DNA from: JAEDES01 sp964616405
GTDB taxonomy: Bacteria > Bacillota_I > Bacilli_A > RF39 > UBA660
Length of the DNA stretch: 51,703 bases
NCBI GenBank assembly: GCA_964616405.1
Contig: CAZTRE010000005.1
Coordinates: 1 to 51,703, forward strand
Direction: 5' to 3'
Below the pieces are notes generated by a model, which was not told the origin of the DNA, ran no database searches, and saw nothing but the letters and a program-made list of their open reading frames with translations. Shown one piece after another: positions 26,466 through 34,896 of the stretch. The position numbers and the translations under genes are program-made. Position 1 is the first letter of the stretch, and every line of letters begins with the position of its first letter.

Positions 26466-26837
26466 ATGCAAGAGTTAATTCTATTTATACTTACATATTT
26501 ATTTGTATTTATTATTTATGAAATATTTATTGTGAGAAGAACTTTGAAAAGAGAAAAGAAAAAGGGTAAGAAGAAAGATAAAGAGACTAAGATGCCAGTG
26601 GAGATTAAATATTTAGTTAATAAATATAAGTTTGATATAAAGAAGGTAAATTATTATAAGTTATTACATATAATGGCAGCGGTATCATCTTTTGATATTT
26701 CATTTATTGTATCGTTGTCACTTTTAACGAAAAATTTTATATTACAAATGTTAATTATATTAGTATTGGTTGTACCTGTTATACTGATAAGTTATCATAT
26801 AGTTTATTTAGTTTATAAGAAGAAAGGATTGATATAA
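26466..26837 (+). CDS. Small membrane protein in the leuS T-box operon
   Basis: I do not recognise this 123-aa protein. Residues about 3-22 form one membrane helix, then a very basic cytosolic loop (KREKKKGKKKDKE near 29-41), then VNKYKFDIKKVNYYKLLHIMAAVSS and two more helices (about 72-88 and 90-115). It sits between the T-box terminator and leuS, its stop touching the leuS start, so its expression should rise when charged tRNA-Leu falls. It shows no transporter signature. AAGGAGAATATT supports the ATG at 26466 rather than 26448. Confidence 0.8.
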   Translation: MQELILFILTYLFVFIIYEIFIVRRTLKREKKKGKKKDKETKMPVEIKYLVNKYKFDIKKVNYYKLLHIMAAVSSFDISFIVSLSLLTKNFILQMLIILVLVVPVILISYHIVYLVYKKKGLI

Positions 26838-29222
26838 ATGGATTTTAGAACAATAGAAAAGAAATGGCAAGATTATTGGGAAAACAAAGAAGTTTTTAAA
26901 GCTGTAACAGGAGGGGAAAAGACACCTTATTATATATTAGTTGAATTTCCTTATCCAAGTGGAGCTGGTCTTCATGTTGGGCATGTTAGAAGTTATACTG
27001 CTCAGGATGCACTAGCTAGAATGAAGAGAATGCAGGGTTATAATGTTTTATACCCAATGGGATGGGATGCTTTTGGTGCACCTGCTGAACAATATGCAAT
27101 AAAGAATCATATTCATCCTAAAGATGCTGTAAAAGAGAATATTGCGACATTTAAAGGTCAAATGCAGGATTTGGGATTCTCATTCGATTGGACTCGTGAA
27201 TTTTCAACAACTGATCCAGAATATTATAAATGGACACAATGGCAATTTTTACAATTTTATAAGCATGGGATGGCTTATAAGGATACTATTCCTGTAAATT
27301 GGTGCCCTACATGTAAGTCAGTACTTTCTAATGAAGATGCTGCTGGTGGGGTATGTGAAAGATGTGGCTCTAGTGTTATTCAAAAGGAAAAGAGCCAATG
27401 GATGCTTAGAATGAGTGATTATTCAGAAGATTTACTTACTGGATTAGATGATACAAACTTTGCTGAAAGAGTTAAATTAGGTCAAATTAATTGGATTGGT
27501 AAATCAACTGGTGCGCATGTTAATTTTAAAATAGATGGTCATGATAAGGAATTTACTGTATTTACAACTCGTCCTGATACTCTTTTTGGAGCAACTTATT
27601 GTGTATTAGCACCTGAACATAAATATATTGATGCCATTACCACTGAAGAACATAAAAAAGAAGTTGAAGAGTATAAAAAAGCTTGTAGTTTAAAGAATGA
27701 TATGGAAAGAACAGAGCTTAATAAAGATAAGACAGGTGTATTTACTGGAGCTTATGCTATAAATCCAGTTAATGATGAAAGAATTCCAATTTATATATCT
27801 GATTATGTTTTAGCAAGTTATGGTACTGGAGCTATTATGGCTGTTCCAGCACATGATGATCGTGATTATGCGTTTGCTAAAAAATTTAATATTCCAATGA
27901 TTCAAGTATTAGAAGGTGGAGATATTTCTAAAGAACCTTATGTTGGTGATGGTCTTCATATTAATTCTGGATTCTTGAATGGATTAAATAAAGAAGATGC
28001 TATTAAAGTAATGATAGAGTGGCTAGAAAAGAATGGTTGCGGTGAAGCCAAGGTTAATTATAAGATGAGAGATTGGATTTTCTCTAGACAAAGATTTTGG
28101 GGTGAACCAATTCCAATGATTAATTGCCCAAAATGTGGTTGGGTTCCTGTGAATGAAGAGGATTTACCATTATTACTTCCTGATGTTGCCGAATATGAAC
28201 CTACTGAAAATGGAGAAAGTCCACTTGCTAACATTAGTGATTGGGTTAATTGTAAATGTCCAAAGTGTGGTCATGATGCAAAAAGAGAAACTGATACAAT
28301 GCCTAACTGGGCTGGATCTAGTTGGTATTTCTTAAGATTTATGGATGCCCATAACGATAAAGAATTTGCATCAATGGAAGCTATGAAATATTGGAATAGA
28401 GTCGATTGGTACAATGGTGGTATGGAACATACTGCAAGACACATATTATATGCAAGATTCTGGGTACAATTCTTATATAATATTGGTTTAGTACCAAATA
28501 AAGAAATGATTTGGACAAGAGTAAGCCATGGGATGGTTCTTGGCTCTAATAATGAAAAAATGAGTAAGTCTAAGGGTAATGTAATTAATCCTGACGACAT
28601 TGTTAAGGAATATGGTGCTGATACATTACGTTTATATGAAATGTTTATGGGAGATTATCAACAAGATGCTCCTTGGAATACAGATTCATTAAGAGGATGT
28701 AAGAGATTTATTGATAAAGTAATAAGACTTAAAGATAAAGTTGTTGATAAAGATGAACTAAGTAAAAACTTAGAAGTTATTCAAAATAAAACAATAAAGA
28801 AAGTTACTAATGATTTAACTAATATGGCTTATAATACGGCTGTTTCTGCTTTAATGATTTTGGCTAATGAATATGATAATAATACTATTACTAAAGCAGA
28901 TTATCGTTTATTATTAACACTTCTTAATCCAATTTCTCCTCATGTAACTGAAGAACTTAATGAACAAATGGGATATGAACCATTATGCTATGCAAAATGG
29001 CCAGAATATGATGAGAAAAAGACCATTGAATCAGAAGTTGAAATTGGTGTTCAAGTAAATGGTAAAGTACGAGGTACTATTAAAACTGCTTTAGATGAAG
29101 CAGAAGATTCTATTAAAGAAAAAGCAATGAATGAAGATAATGTTAAGAAACATTTAGAAGGAAAAGAAATAGTTAAAATAATAGTTATTAAAGGTAGAAT
29201 TGTTAATATTGTTGTTAAATAG
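26838..29222 (+). CDS. leuS: Leucyl-tRNA synthetase
   Basis: Charges tRNA-Leu. At 794 aa it has the bacterial LeuRS length. The class I signature HVGH is at residues 46-49 (PYPSGAGLHVGH), the editing domain is present (TTRPDTLFGATY, and VPAHDDRDYAFA with the editing Asp), and KMSKS is at 574-578. Zinc-ribbon cysteines are seen at CPTCKS...CERCG and NCPKCGW...CKCPKCG. Its ATG follows the preceding stop directly, with AGAAAGGA as RBS. It is controlled by the leucine T-box. Confidence 0.98.
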   Translation: MDFRTIEKKWQDYWENKEVFKAVTGGEKTPYYILVEFPYPSGAGLHVGHVRSYTAQDALARMKRMQGYNVLYPMGWDAFGAPAEQYAIKNHIHPKDAVKENIATFKGQMQDLGFSFDWTREFSTTDPEYYKWTQWQFLQFYKHGMAYKDTIPVNWCPTCKSVLSNEDAAGGVCERCGSSVIQKEKSQWMLRMSDYSEDLLTGLDDTNFAERVKLGQINWIGKSTGAHVNFKIDGHDKEFTVFTTRPDTLFGATYCVLAPEHKYIDAITTEEHKKEVEEYKKACSLKNDMERTELNKDKTGVFTGAYAINPVNDERIPIYISDYVLASYGTGAIMAVPAHDDRDYAFAKKFNIPMIQVLEGGDISKEPYVGDGLHINSGFLNGLNKEDAIKVMIEWLEKNGCGEAKVNYKMRDWIFSRQRFWGEPIPMINCPKCGWVPVNEEDLPLLLPDVAEYEPTENGESPLANISDWVNCKCPKCGHDAKRETDTMPNWAGSSWYFLRFMDAHNDKEFASMEAMKYWNRVDWYNGGMEHTARHILYARFWVQFLYNIGLVPNKEMIWTRVSHGMVLGSNNEKMSKSKGNVINPDDIVKEYGADTLRLYEMFMGDYQQDAPWNTDSLRGCKRFIDKVIRLKDKVVDKDELSKNLEVIQNKTIKKVTNDLTNMAYNTAVSALMILANEYDNNTITKADYRLLLTLLNPISPHVTEELNEQMGYEPLCYAKWPEYDEKKTIESEVEIGVQVNGKVRGTIKTALDEAEDSIKEKAMNEDNVKKHLEGKEIVKIIVIKGRIVNIVVK

Positions 29223-29231
29223 GTTAATAAG

Positions 29232-29258
29232 AAGGTTTCAATTTTGAGGCCTTTTTAT
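29232..29258 (+). terminator. Terminator after leuS
   Basis: AAGGTTTCA (29232-29240) pairs with TGAGGCCTT (29245-29253) using two G-T pairs, then T. Confidence 0.75.
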
Positions 29259-29319
29259 TCTCAAAGAAGTAAAGCAATTTATTGATGCTAAAAATTTACT
29301 ACATGATTGGAGGACTACT

Positions 29320-30267
29320 ATGAGTAATTTAGCTATTGAAGCTGCTGCAGCTTCGACTTTGTTTGAAAAAACAAACTCGGATTTAAAAAGAAAATATTTA
29401 ATAAAAAATATAGAGATGATTAATGAGGTAATGAAACAGGCCCCTGGATATTGTGGATCTTTTGGTACGGGGTATCCTTTTTATGCATTAAGTAATGATT
29501 TGACTGGTGATTTGCCTATTATTGATGAACAAATTCGTTATAATAAGGAGTTATTATTATCTGCTGCGAAGAATGGAGATAATTGGATTTGTGAGAGATG
29601 TTTATGTGAAAATGGTAAAGACATGGTGGATTTAAAGCAAATCTGTGGGCCATGTTTAATGCAGTTTCCTGATTTAAAACCACGGAAGGTTTTAAATCGG
29701 TTACCTGATGTTGATATGTGGATGATATGTGAAGATGGAAAGGTTGATGAGGCTAAAACAGAACTTATTCGATTGTTTGATGAGGCTTTAATGAATACTT
29801 CTGATGTTGATCCTATTGCAACTATTAAGGATGTTTCACAGATTGTGGAAGATTTAGGTAACGGTATAATGCCTGAGAAAATGTTGCCATTAGATGTTCA
29901 CATTATTGAATGTTCTAAAATGAAACAATTGATGTTACAAATGCCTTGGACCCTACATTATGCAATGGTACGAGAAAATAGTCCATATTTACCAATAAAT
30001 CCATATTCACTTAGAAAGGAATGGCAAAATAATGACACTTATAATTTTGTACTTGATTTTATGTATACTTTAACGCCATTTGATTGGGATGAAGAATTGG
30101 AAAGAAGTCTTGATTATACTAGAAATGTAATATCTTTATGTTTTAGTACAGAAGATATTGAATCTATATTACATAAGGTTGCTTCTCCAGTTGTAGAAAG
30201 ACGTTTTGAAAATAAGCAATTACAAGATTGCTATAAAAGGAGGATTAAATCATGGGGAAAAAGATAG
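29320..30267 (+). CDS. Unknown protein with a zinc-ribbon motif
   Basis: I do not recognise this 315-aa cytosolic protein. Its one clear motif is a four-cysteine knuckle, Cys91-X2-Cys94 and Cys109-X2-Cys112 (ICERC...ICGPC), which should bind zinc; Cys96 lies between. The N-terminus is Ala-rich and helical. GYCGSFGTGYPFYALSND and ENSPYLPINPYSLRKEW look like conserved loops of a folded domain, and the C-terminal 100 residues appear helical. The gene overlaps the PHP phosphoesterase by 16 bases, so the two are translationally coupled and may share a pathway. The RBS is ATTGGAGGA. Confidence 0.75.
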   Translation: MSNLAIEAAAASTLFEKTNSDLKRKYLIKNIEMINEVMKQAPGYCGSFGTGYPFYALSNDLTGDLPIIDEQIRYNKELLLSAAKNGDNWICERCLCENGKDMVDLKQICGPCLMQFPDLKPRKVLNRLPDVDMWMICEDGKVDEAKTELIRLFDEALMNTSDVDPIATIKDVSQIVEDLGNGIMPEKMLPLDVHIIECSKMKQLMLQMPWTLHYAMVRENSPYLPINPYSLRKEWQNNDTYNFVLDFMYTLTPFDWDEELERSLDYTRNVISLCFSTEDIESILHKVASPVVERRFENKQLQDCYKRRIKSWGKR

Positions 30268-31148
30268 ATTTACATATTCATACTATTTGTTCTGATGGAG
30301 TATTAACACCTAAAGAAGTTATTGATAAAGCAAAGGAAAATGGTGTTAGTGTAATAGCTATTGCTGATCATGATACGGTTGATGCATATACTTTAGAATT
30401 ATTTAATTATGCTGAATCACAGGGAATTAAGTTAATTCCTGCAGTTGAAATTTCTACTAAAAAGGGGAATTTGGGCTTTCATGTTTTAGGTTATAATATA
30501 GACTTAAATAATGAAGCATTACTAAAAAGATTAAATTCATTAAGAAATGCAAGACATGATTATTTATATAAAGTAACATCAAAGTTAGTTGATCTTGGCT
30601 ATGTTGTTAATTATGCAGAATTAGATAAGATTGATGCTGTTACTAAGGCACATATTGCATTAGATGTTACTGGTAATGAAAAAAATAGAGAATTATTATT
30701 AAAAGAATTTGGCCATATTCCTGATAAAGGGGAATTTATTGAAACTATTATGAATGAGGGTTGTCCGGCGTATGTTGTTAAGGATAGTATTACGCCTAAA
30801 GCTGCAGCAGAGTTAATCCGTTTGGCAGGTGGAAAAGTTATTTTGGCACATCCGGTTGCTTATAAATATGAGGATAATTTAACGGAAAGAGATACATTGG
30901 AAATTGTTAGAGAGATGGATGCTGATGGAATTGAGGCAAATTATATTTATATAGATCGTAATAATAAGAAGATAAATGATATTGCTGTGTGGAATAAATT
31001 CGCTGAAGAAAATAAGCTAAAAACAACAATTGGTAGTGATTTTCATGTTGATAATGGAATTTATCCAGTAATTGGATTACTCAATGAAGAAATAAATTTA
31101 AGTGAAGAAAAGCTAGATTCTATAGTTAATTGGATAGAAGAAAATTAA
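30252..31148 (+). CDS. PHP-domain phosphoesterase (RNase AM/TrpH-like)
   Basis: A metal-dependent phosphoesterase of 298 aa in the YciV/TrpH group, whose studied members hydrolyse 3',5'-nucleoside bisphosphates or trim 5' ends of RNA. The PHP metal motifs are in order: DLHIHTICSDG (His8, His10), IADHDTVDA, PAVEISTK, HVLGYNI, ILAHPVA and GSDFHVDNG. An insertion typical of the family follows the first motifs. It overlaps the zinc-ribbon gene by 16 bases. The cse60 gene starts 61 bases later. Confidence 0.93.
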   Translation: MGKKIDLHIHTICSDGVLTPKEVIDKAKENGVSVIAIADHDTVDAYTLELFNYAESQGIKLIPAVEISTKKGNLGFHVLGYNIDLNNEALLKRLNSLRNARHDYLYKVTSKLVDLGYVVNYAELDKIDAVTKAHIALDVTGNEKNRELLLKEFGHIPDKGEFIETIMNEGCPAYVVKDSITPKAAAELIRLAGGKVILAHPVAYKYEDNLTERDTLEIVREMDADGIEANYIYIDRNNKKINDIAVWNKFAEENKLKTTIGSDFHVDNGIYPVIGLLNEEINLSEEKLDSIVNWIEEN

Positions 31149-31209
31149 ATGTTTTCTTTTTTCGCCTTTTTTCTTATATATATTTGAGTATAGTTGAATT
31201 GGTGATAAT

Positions 31210-31380
31210 ATGAAAGTAAAGATTTTTGATTTGGAAGATGAAAAAGATTTAGAGGAAGAAGTTAATAAATTTTTAAGTGAAAATACAATTAATGTTATTG
31301 ATATTAAATATCAAGTCAGTGTTGGTATATTTAGTGAAGAGCAAGTCTTTTGCTTTTCGGCGATGATTGTTTATAGTTGA
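31210..31380 (+). CDS. cse60: Cse60-family sporulation-linked protein
   Basis: A 56-aa acidic protein easily missed because of its size. It starts MKVKIFDLEDEKDLEEEVNK, continues with a NVIDIKYQVSV strand and ends EEQVFCFSAMIVYS. This fits the DUF2758/Cse60 pattern, including the 'IDIKY' and 'fCFSAMI.Y' ends. In Bacillus subtilis cse60 is made in the mother cell under sigma-E; its function is unknown. GGTGAT precedes the ATG. Its stop is TGA, which shows that TGA is a stop in this organism. A terminator begins at the stop codon. Confidence 0.88.
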   Translation: MKVKIFDLEDEKDLEEEVNKFLSENTINVIDIKYQVSVGIFSEEQVFCFSAMIVYS

Positions 31381-31411
31381 CATTAAGATTTTAGTCTTAA
31401 TGTTTTTTTTT
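31380..31411 (+). terminator. Terminator after cse60
   Basis: ACATTAAGA (31380-31388) pairs with TCTTAATGT (31395-31403), then eight T. Confidence 0.85.
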
Positions 31412-31450
31412 AGTTATTTGTGGTATTATAATAATATTAGGAGGAATACA

Positions 31451-33085
31451 ATGAAAGATAAAACATTAAAGAAAAATTCTTTTGTTGCAGGAGCATTTAT
31501 TACAACGTTTGGAATTGTTATTTCTAAAATATTGGGAATTATCTATGTTATTCCATTTCACGCTGTAATAGGTGAACAAGGTGGAGCTCTTTATGGTTAT
31601 GCATATACTATTTACGCTTTGTTTATGTCTTTAGCTACTGCAGGTATTCCACTCGCAATGAGCAAAATAGTAAGTGAGTATCAAACACTTGGTTATTACG
31701 GAGCAAAAAAACGAGCTTTTATTTTAGGAAAAAGAATCGCATTATTACTAGGATTTGTTTGCTTTTTAATATTGATGTTAACTGCTCCACTGTTAGCAAA
31801 AGCAGTACTTGGTGATTTAGTTGGCGGCAATACTGTTCAGGATGTAACTTTTGTTATTAGGGTTATTTCGACGGCTATTTTGGTTGTGCCAGTTTTAAGT
31901 ATTTATAGAGGATATTTTGAAGGACATAGGTTTATGAGCCCACCTTCAATTTCTCAAGTTTTAGAACAAATTGTGAGAGTTTTAATTATTGTGATGGGAA
32001 GTTATACAGCTATAAAAATATTTAAACTTGATTTGACTAGTGCAGTAGGGATAGCGTTAGCTGGAGCTACTATTGGAGCAATAGTTTCTTATATCTATTT
32101 AGTTGATAAGAGAAGAAAGAATAAGAAAAAGTTTGATGAAAAGGCACGTAATGTTAATGAGCCAATCATTACAAATAAGATGATTTTTCGAAAGTTGGCA
32201 ACTTATGCGATACCATTTATTTTAATTGATATTTTTAAATCACTTTATAATTATATAGATATGGTTACTGTGGTTAGAGGATTAGTTGAAATTAGTAGTT
32301 ATAGTGTTAGTGATGCAGAAACTATTATGAGTATGTTGTCTACTTGGAGTGCTAAATTTAATATGATTATTTTATCAGTTTCAACAGGGATTATTGTTAG
32401 TTTAATACCTAATTTAACACAGAGTATTGTTAAAAAAGATAAACAAGATATTAATAAAAAAATTAATCAAGCATTGAGTATTTTGTTATTTTTGATGGTA
32501 CCAATGACTATTGGTCTTAGTTTTTTAGCGGAACCTGTATGGATGTTATTTTATGGAGAAAGTGTTTATGGAGCTAGCGTGTTATCTTTCTTTATATTTG
32601 TAGGTTTATTTATGGGTTTGTTTACGGCTTCTATATCAATTGTTCAAGTACTTAAGGACTATAAATGTGTATTTGTTAGTTTAATTGTAGGAGTTATTTT
32701 AAAGGCTATATTAAACACTAGTTTGATTGGAACCTTTTCAAAGTTAGGCTTGCCTGCTTATTATGGAGTAATTACAGCTAGTTTAATTGCATATGCAGTT
32801 TCATTTATAATTTGTTTAGTTGTGTTAAATCGAAAGTATAAAGTTAATTATGAAGATACGGTTAAAAACTTTTTAGATATTTTATCTGGTTGTATGTTAA
32901 TGATTGTTATTTTATTTTTAATGAAATTTATTGTACCAATTGTAAGTACTAATAGAATAATTAATTTATTTATTATTTTAGGATATACAGTAGTTGGGGG
33001 TAGTATTTACATGGTGTTTATGTGGCGTACTAAAACCATTCAAAATGTATTTGGTAAGAAGTTAAGTGGAATAATTAAAAAGTAA
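31451..33085 (+). CDS. MurJ/SpoVB-type lipid II flippase
   Basis: A 544-aa polytopic membrane protein of the MOP superfamily, with about fourteen hydrophobic segments. The N-terminus KNSFVAGAFITTFGIVISKILGIIYVIPF and SIYRGYFEGHRFMSP are typical of the SpoVB/YtgP branch of oligosaccharide and lipid II flippases. It probably moves lipid II or a related lipid-linked sugar to the outside. Whether it serves growth (MurJ) or spore cortex (SpoVB) cannot be told; cse60 next to it hints at the latter. AGGAGGAATACA places the start at 31451, not at the longer frame from 31367. It ends in its own terminator. Confidence 0.88.
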   Translation: MKDKTLKKNSFVAGAFITTFGIVISKILGIIYVIPFHAVIGEQGGALYGYAYTIYALFMSLATAGIPLAMSKIVSEYQTLGYYGAKKRAFILGKRIALLLGFVCFLILMLTAPLLAKAVLGDLVGGNTVQDVTFVIRVISTAILVVPVLSIYRGYFEGHRFMSPPSISQVLEQIVRVLIIVMGSYTAIKIFKLDLTSAVGIALAGATIGAIVSYIYLVDKRRKNKKKFDEKARNVNEPIITNKMIFRKLATYAIPFILIDIFKSLYNYIDMVTVVRGLVEISSYSVSDAETIMSMLSTWSAKFNMIILSVSTGIIVSLIPNLTQSIVKKDKQDINKKINQALSILLFLMVPMTIGLSFLAEPVWMLFYGESVYGASVLSFFIFVGLFMGLFTASISIVQVLKDYKCVFVSLIVGVILKAILNTSLIGTFSKLGLPAYYGVITASLIAYAVSFIICLVVLNRKYKVNYEDTVKNFLDILSGCMLMIVILFLMKFIVPIVSTNRIINLFIILGYTVVGGSIYMVFMWRTKTIQNVFGKKLSGIIKK

Positions 33086-33089
33086 GTTT

Positions 33090-33123
33090 AGATAACTAAT
33101 TGTGAATATTAGTTATCTTTTTT
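33090..33123 (+). terminator. Terminator after the flippase gene
   Basis: AGATAACTAA (33090-33099) pairs with TTAGTTATCT (33109-33118), then T. Confidence 0.85.
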
Positions 33124-33186
33124 GTGAAAAAAGATGTAATATAATTAAGGATTAGTTTTAAAAATGTTTATTTATTTGAAGTTTTA

Positions 33187-33195
33187 TGTTATAAT
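33187..33195 (+). promoter_or_regulatory. Extended -10 promoter of the ankyrin-AAA+ gene
   Basis: TGtTATAAT at 33187-33195, about 32 bases before the start codon. The -35 region is weak. Confidence 0.55.
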
Positions 33196-33226
33196 AGTGC
33201 TATTATTTTATGAGGGGTGGATATAT

Positions 33227-34828
33227 ATGCCTAAAAAGCAGATAACTACAGATGATATTAAGGATATGTTAAATACTATGACTGATGATTTAGGGGATAA
33301 TATAAATAGTATAAAAAAGTTATTTGGCAGCTTAGATTATGTGAACGATGATAAACAATCAATTCTTCATATCTTAGTTGATAAAATATATGATGAAAAA
33401 AAGTGTAAGTTGGCAATTAAAGCACTTTTAAAAAATAAAGTTGATCCTAATCTTGAAGATTTTGCAAAGCAAAATTTTATTCAAACCGCATTGTATACTG
33501 GTTATAGTGAAAATTTTATCTTTGGAATAATATTAGAATCTTTAGATTTTGGTTTAAATGTTAATCATGTTGATTTTGATGGGGAGACTATAGTACATAG
33601 TCTCATTTATAGTGATGCTTATACAGGCGGTATTGGGAGTATTTATGGATTATTATTGACAAACAAGTTTGATTCATCGATAAAAGATAATGATGGTTTT
33701 GATATAGTTAAAGCATTGGATTGTCAAGGTAATTATTCACAGGAACAGATAGAAAGAGTGAAAAAACTATTTACCTCTTCAGATAAAACTAAAAAGGAAT
33801 ATTTATTTTTAGAAGATGATGCTGCAGATATTAAGTCTAATGGTAATAATAATTCACCAAAGTCAGCTTTAATACCTTTATCTGATAACGAGTTGGAGGA
33901 TCTAGAGGAGTTTGGTGTAGTTTTAAATACTAAAGATTATACTACATCTCCTGCAGTAGGTAGAGAAAAAGAGCTAAAAAATATTATGGTTACTTTAGCT
34001 CAGAAAAAGAAAAGCCCAATTATTGTTGGAGAATCTGGGGTGGGAAAAACGGCATTAGTGGAAGAACTTGCTTATAGAATTCAAAATGGTCAAGTGCCAA
34101 AATTTTTACAAAATAAAATCATTTTAGAAGTTACGCCTAGTGAATTGGTTTCTGGGTGTGAGTATGTAGGTTCATTTGAAGAACAAATGAAGGATTTGAT
34201 GGAATTATGTGAACAATATGGTGTAATTTTATTTATAGATGAAATTCATTCGGTTTATGGAATCGGCGCTAGCCGTAGAAATGATAACGATATGGCATCG
34301 ATGCTAAAGCATTATGTAGATAGAACAGGTGTCAAAGTTATTGGAACAACAACAGAGGCGGAATATGATAAATATTTTTCAAGTGATGCTCTTAAGAGAA
34401 GATTTGAAACGATTAATGTCAAGGAGCCAACTGATGAAGTTATGACTCAAATAATTGAAAAAGTAGTAGATGATTATACTGCTTCTACGGGAATTTCATT
34501 TAGTGATGATAGTGTAAAACATCAAATTCTAGATATTGTATTGGACTCTACAAGAGAAAATCATAGGGTATATAGAGATAAACTTTGTAATCCAGATTTA
34601 GCAATTTCAATTATTGATAAGGCTTTTGCTATAGCGCAAGTAGATGAAAGCGAATCAATATCTTCCGATCATTTTGCGCAAAGCTATGAGCTTTGTGATA
34701 GAATTTATGAAAACGCAAGGAAAGATGCAATAGCTAAATTAAATAACGTAGTTAGTGATACACATGATAATTTGTCTAAACCAAAAGAAAAGGTTATAAA
34801 AGTAGATTTTAATAAGCCTAAAAAATAG
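33227..34828 (+). CDS. Ankyrin-repeat protein with one ClpA/B-type AAA+ module
   Basis: A 533-aa protein with an unusual layout. Residues about 40-185 look like ankyrin repeats (SILHILVDKI, NVNHVDFDGETIVHSL, DSSIKDNDGFDIVKAL). A linker (185-240) leads to one AAA+ domain of the ClpA/ClpB first-ring type: Walker A GESGVGKT (268-275), a pore-loop Tyr313 in GCEYVGSFEEQ, Walker B ILFIDE (334-339), sensor 1 GTTTEAEY (374-381) and arginine fingers in ALKRRF. There is no Clp N-domain, no M-domain, no second ring and no ClpP-binding loop. It is probably a substrate-selective remodelling ATPase. The start at 33227 follows GAGGGGTGG. Confidence 0.9.
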   Translation: MPKKQITTDDIKDMLNTMTDDLGDNINSIKKLFGSLDYVNDDKQSILHILVDKIYDEKKCKLAIKALLKNKVDPNLEDFAKQNFIQTALYTGYSENFIFGIILESLDFGLNVNHVDFDGETIVHSLIYSDAYTGGIGSIYGLLLTNKFDSSIKDNDGFDIVKALDCQGNYSQEQIERVKKLFTSSDKTKKEYLFLEDDAADIKSNGNNNSPKSALIPLSDNELEDLEEFGVVLNTKDYTTSPAVGREKELKNIMVTLAQKKKSPIIVGESGVGKTALVEELAYRIQNGQVPKFLQNKIILEVTPSELVSGCEYVGSFEEQMKDLMELCEQYGVILFIDEIHSVYGIGASRRNDNDMASMLKHYVDRTGVKVIGTTTEAEYDKYFSSDALKRRFETINVKEPTDEVMTQIIEKVVDDYTASTGISFSDDSVKHQILDIVLDSTRENHRVYRDKLCNPDLAISIIDKAFAIAQVDESESISSDHFAQSYELCDRIYENARKDAIAKLNNVVSDTHDNLSKPKEKVIKVDFNKPKK

Positions 34829-34863
34829 AAGTGTGTTTATAATTAAAATATTTATTCAAAGAA

Positions 34864-34896
34864 AAAACTTATTTCTGATTAGAGAGATAAGTTTTA
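34864..34896 (+). terminator. Bidirectional terminator
   Basis: AAAACTTATTTCT (34864-34876) pairs with AGAGATAAGTTTT with one G-T pair. It lies between the AAA+ gene and the convergent Fem operon. Confidence 0.8.

Noticed and set aside
31378..31380. TGA read as tryptophan, as in mycoplasmas
   Set aside because: Cse60 ends naturally at this TGA, followed at once by a terminator, and Trp is coded by TGG in conserved positions throughout.
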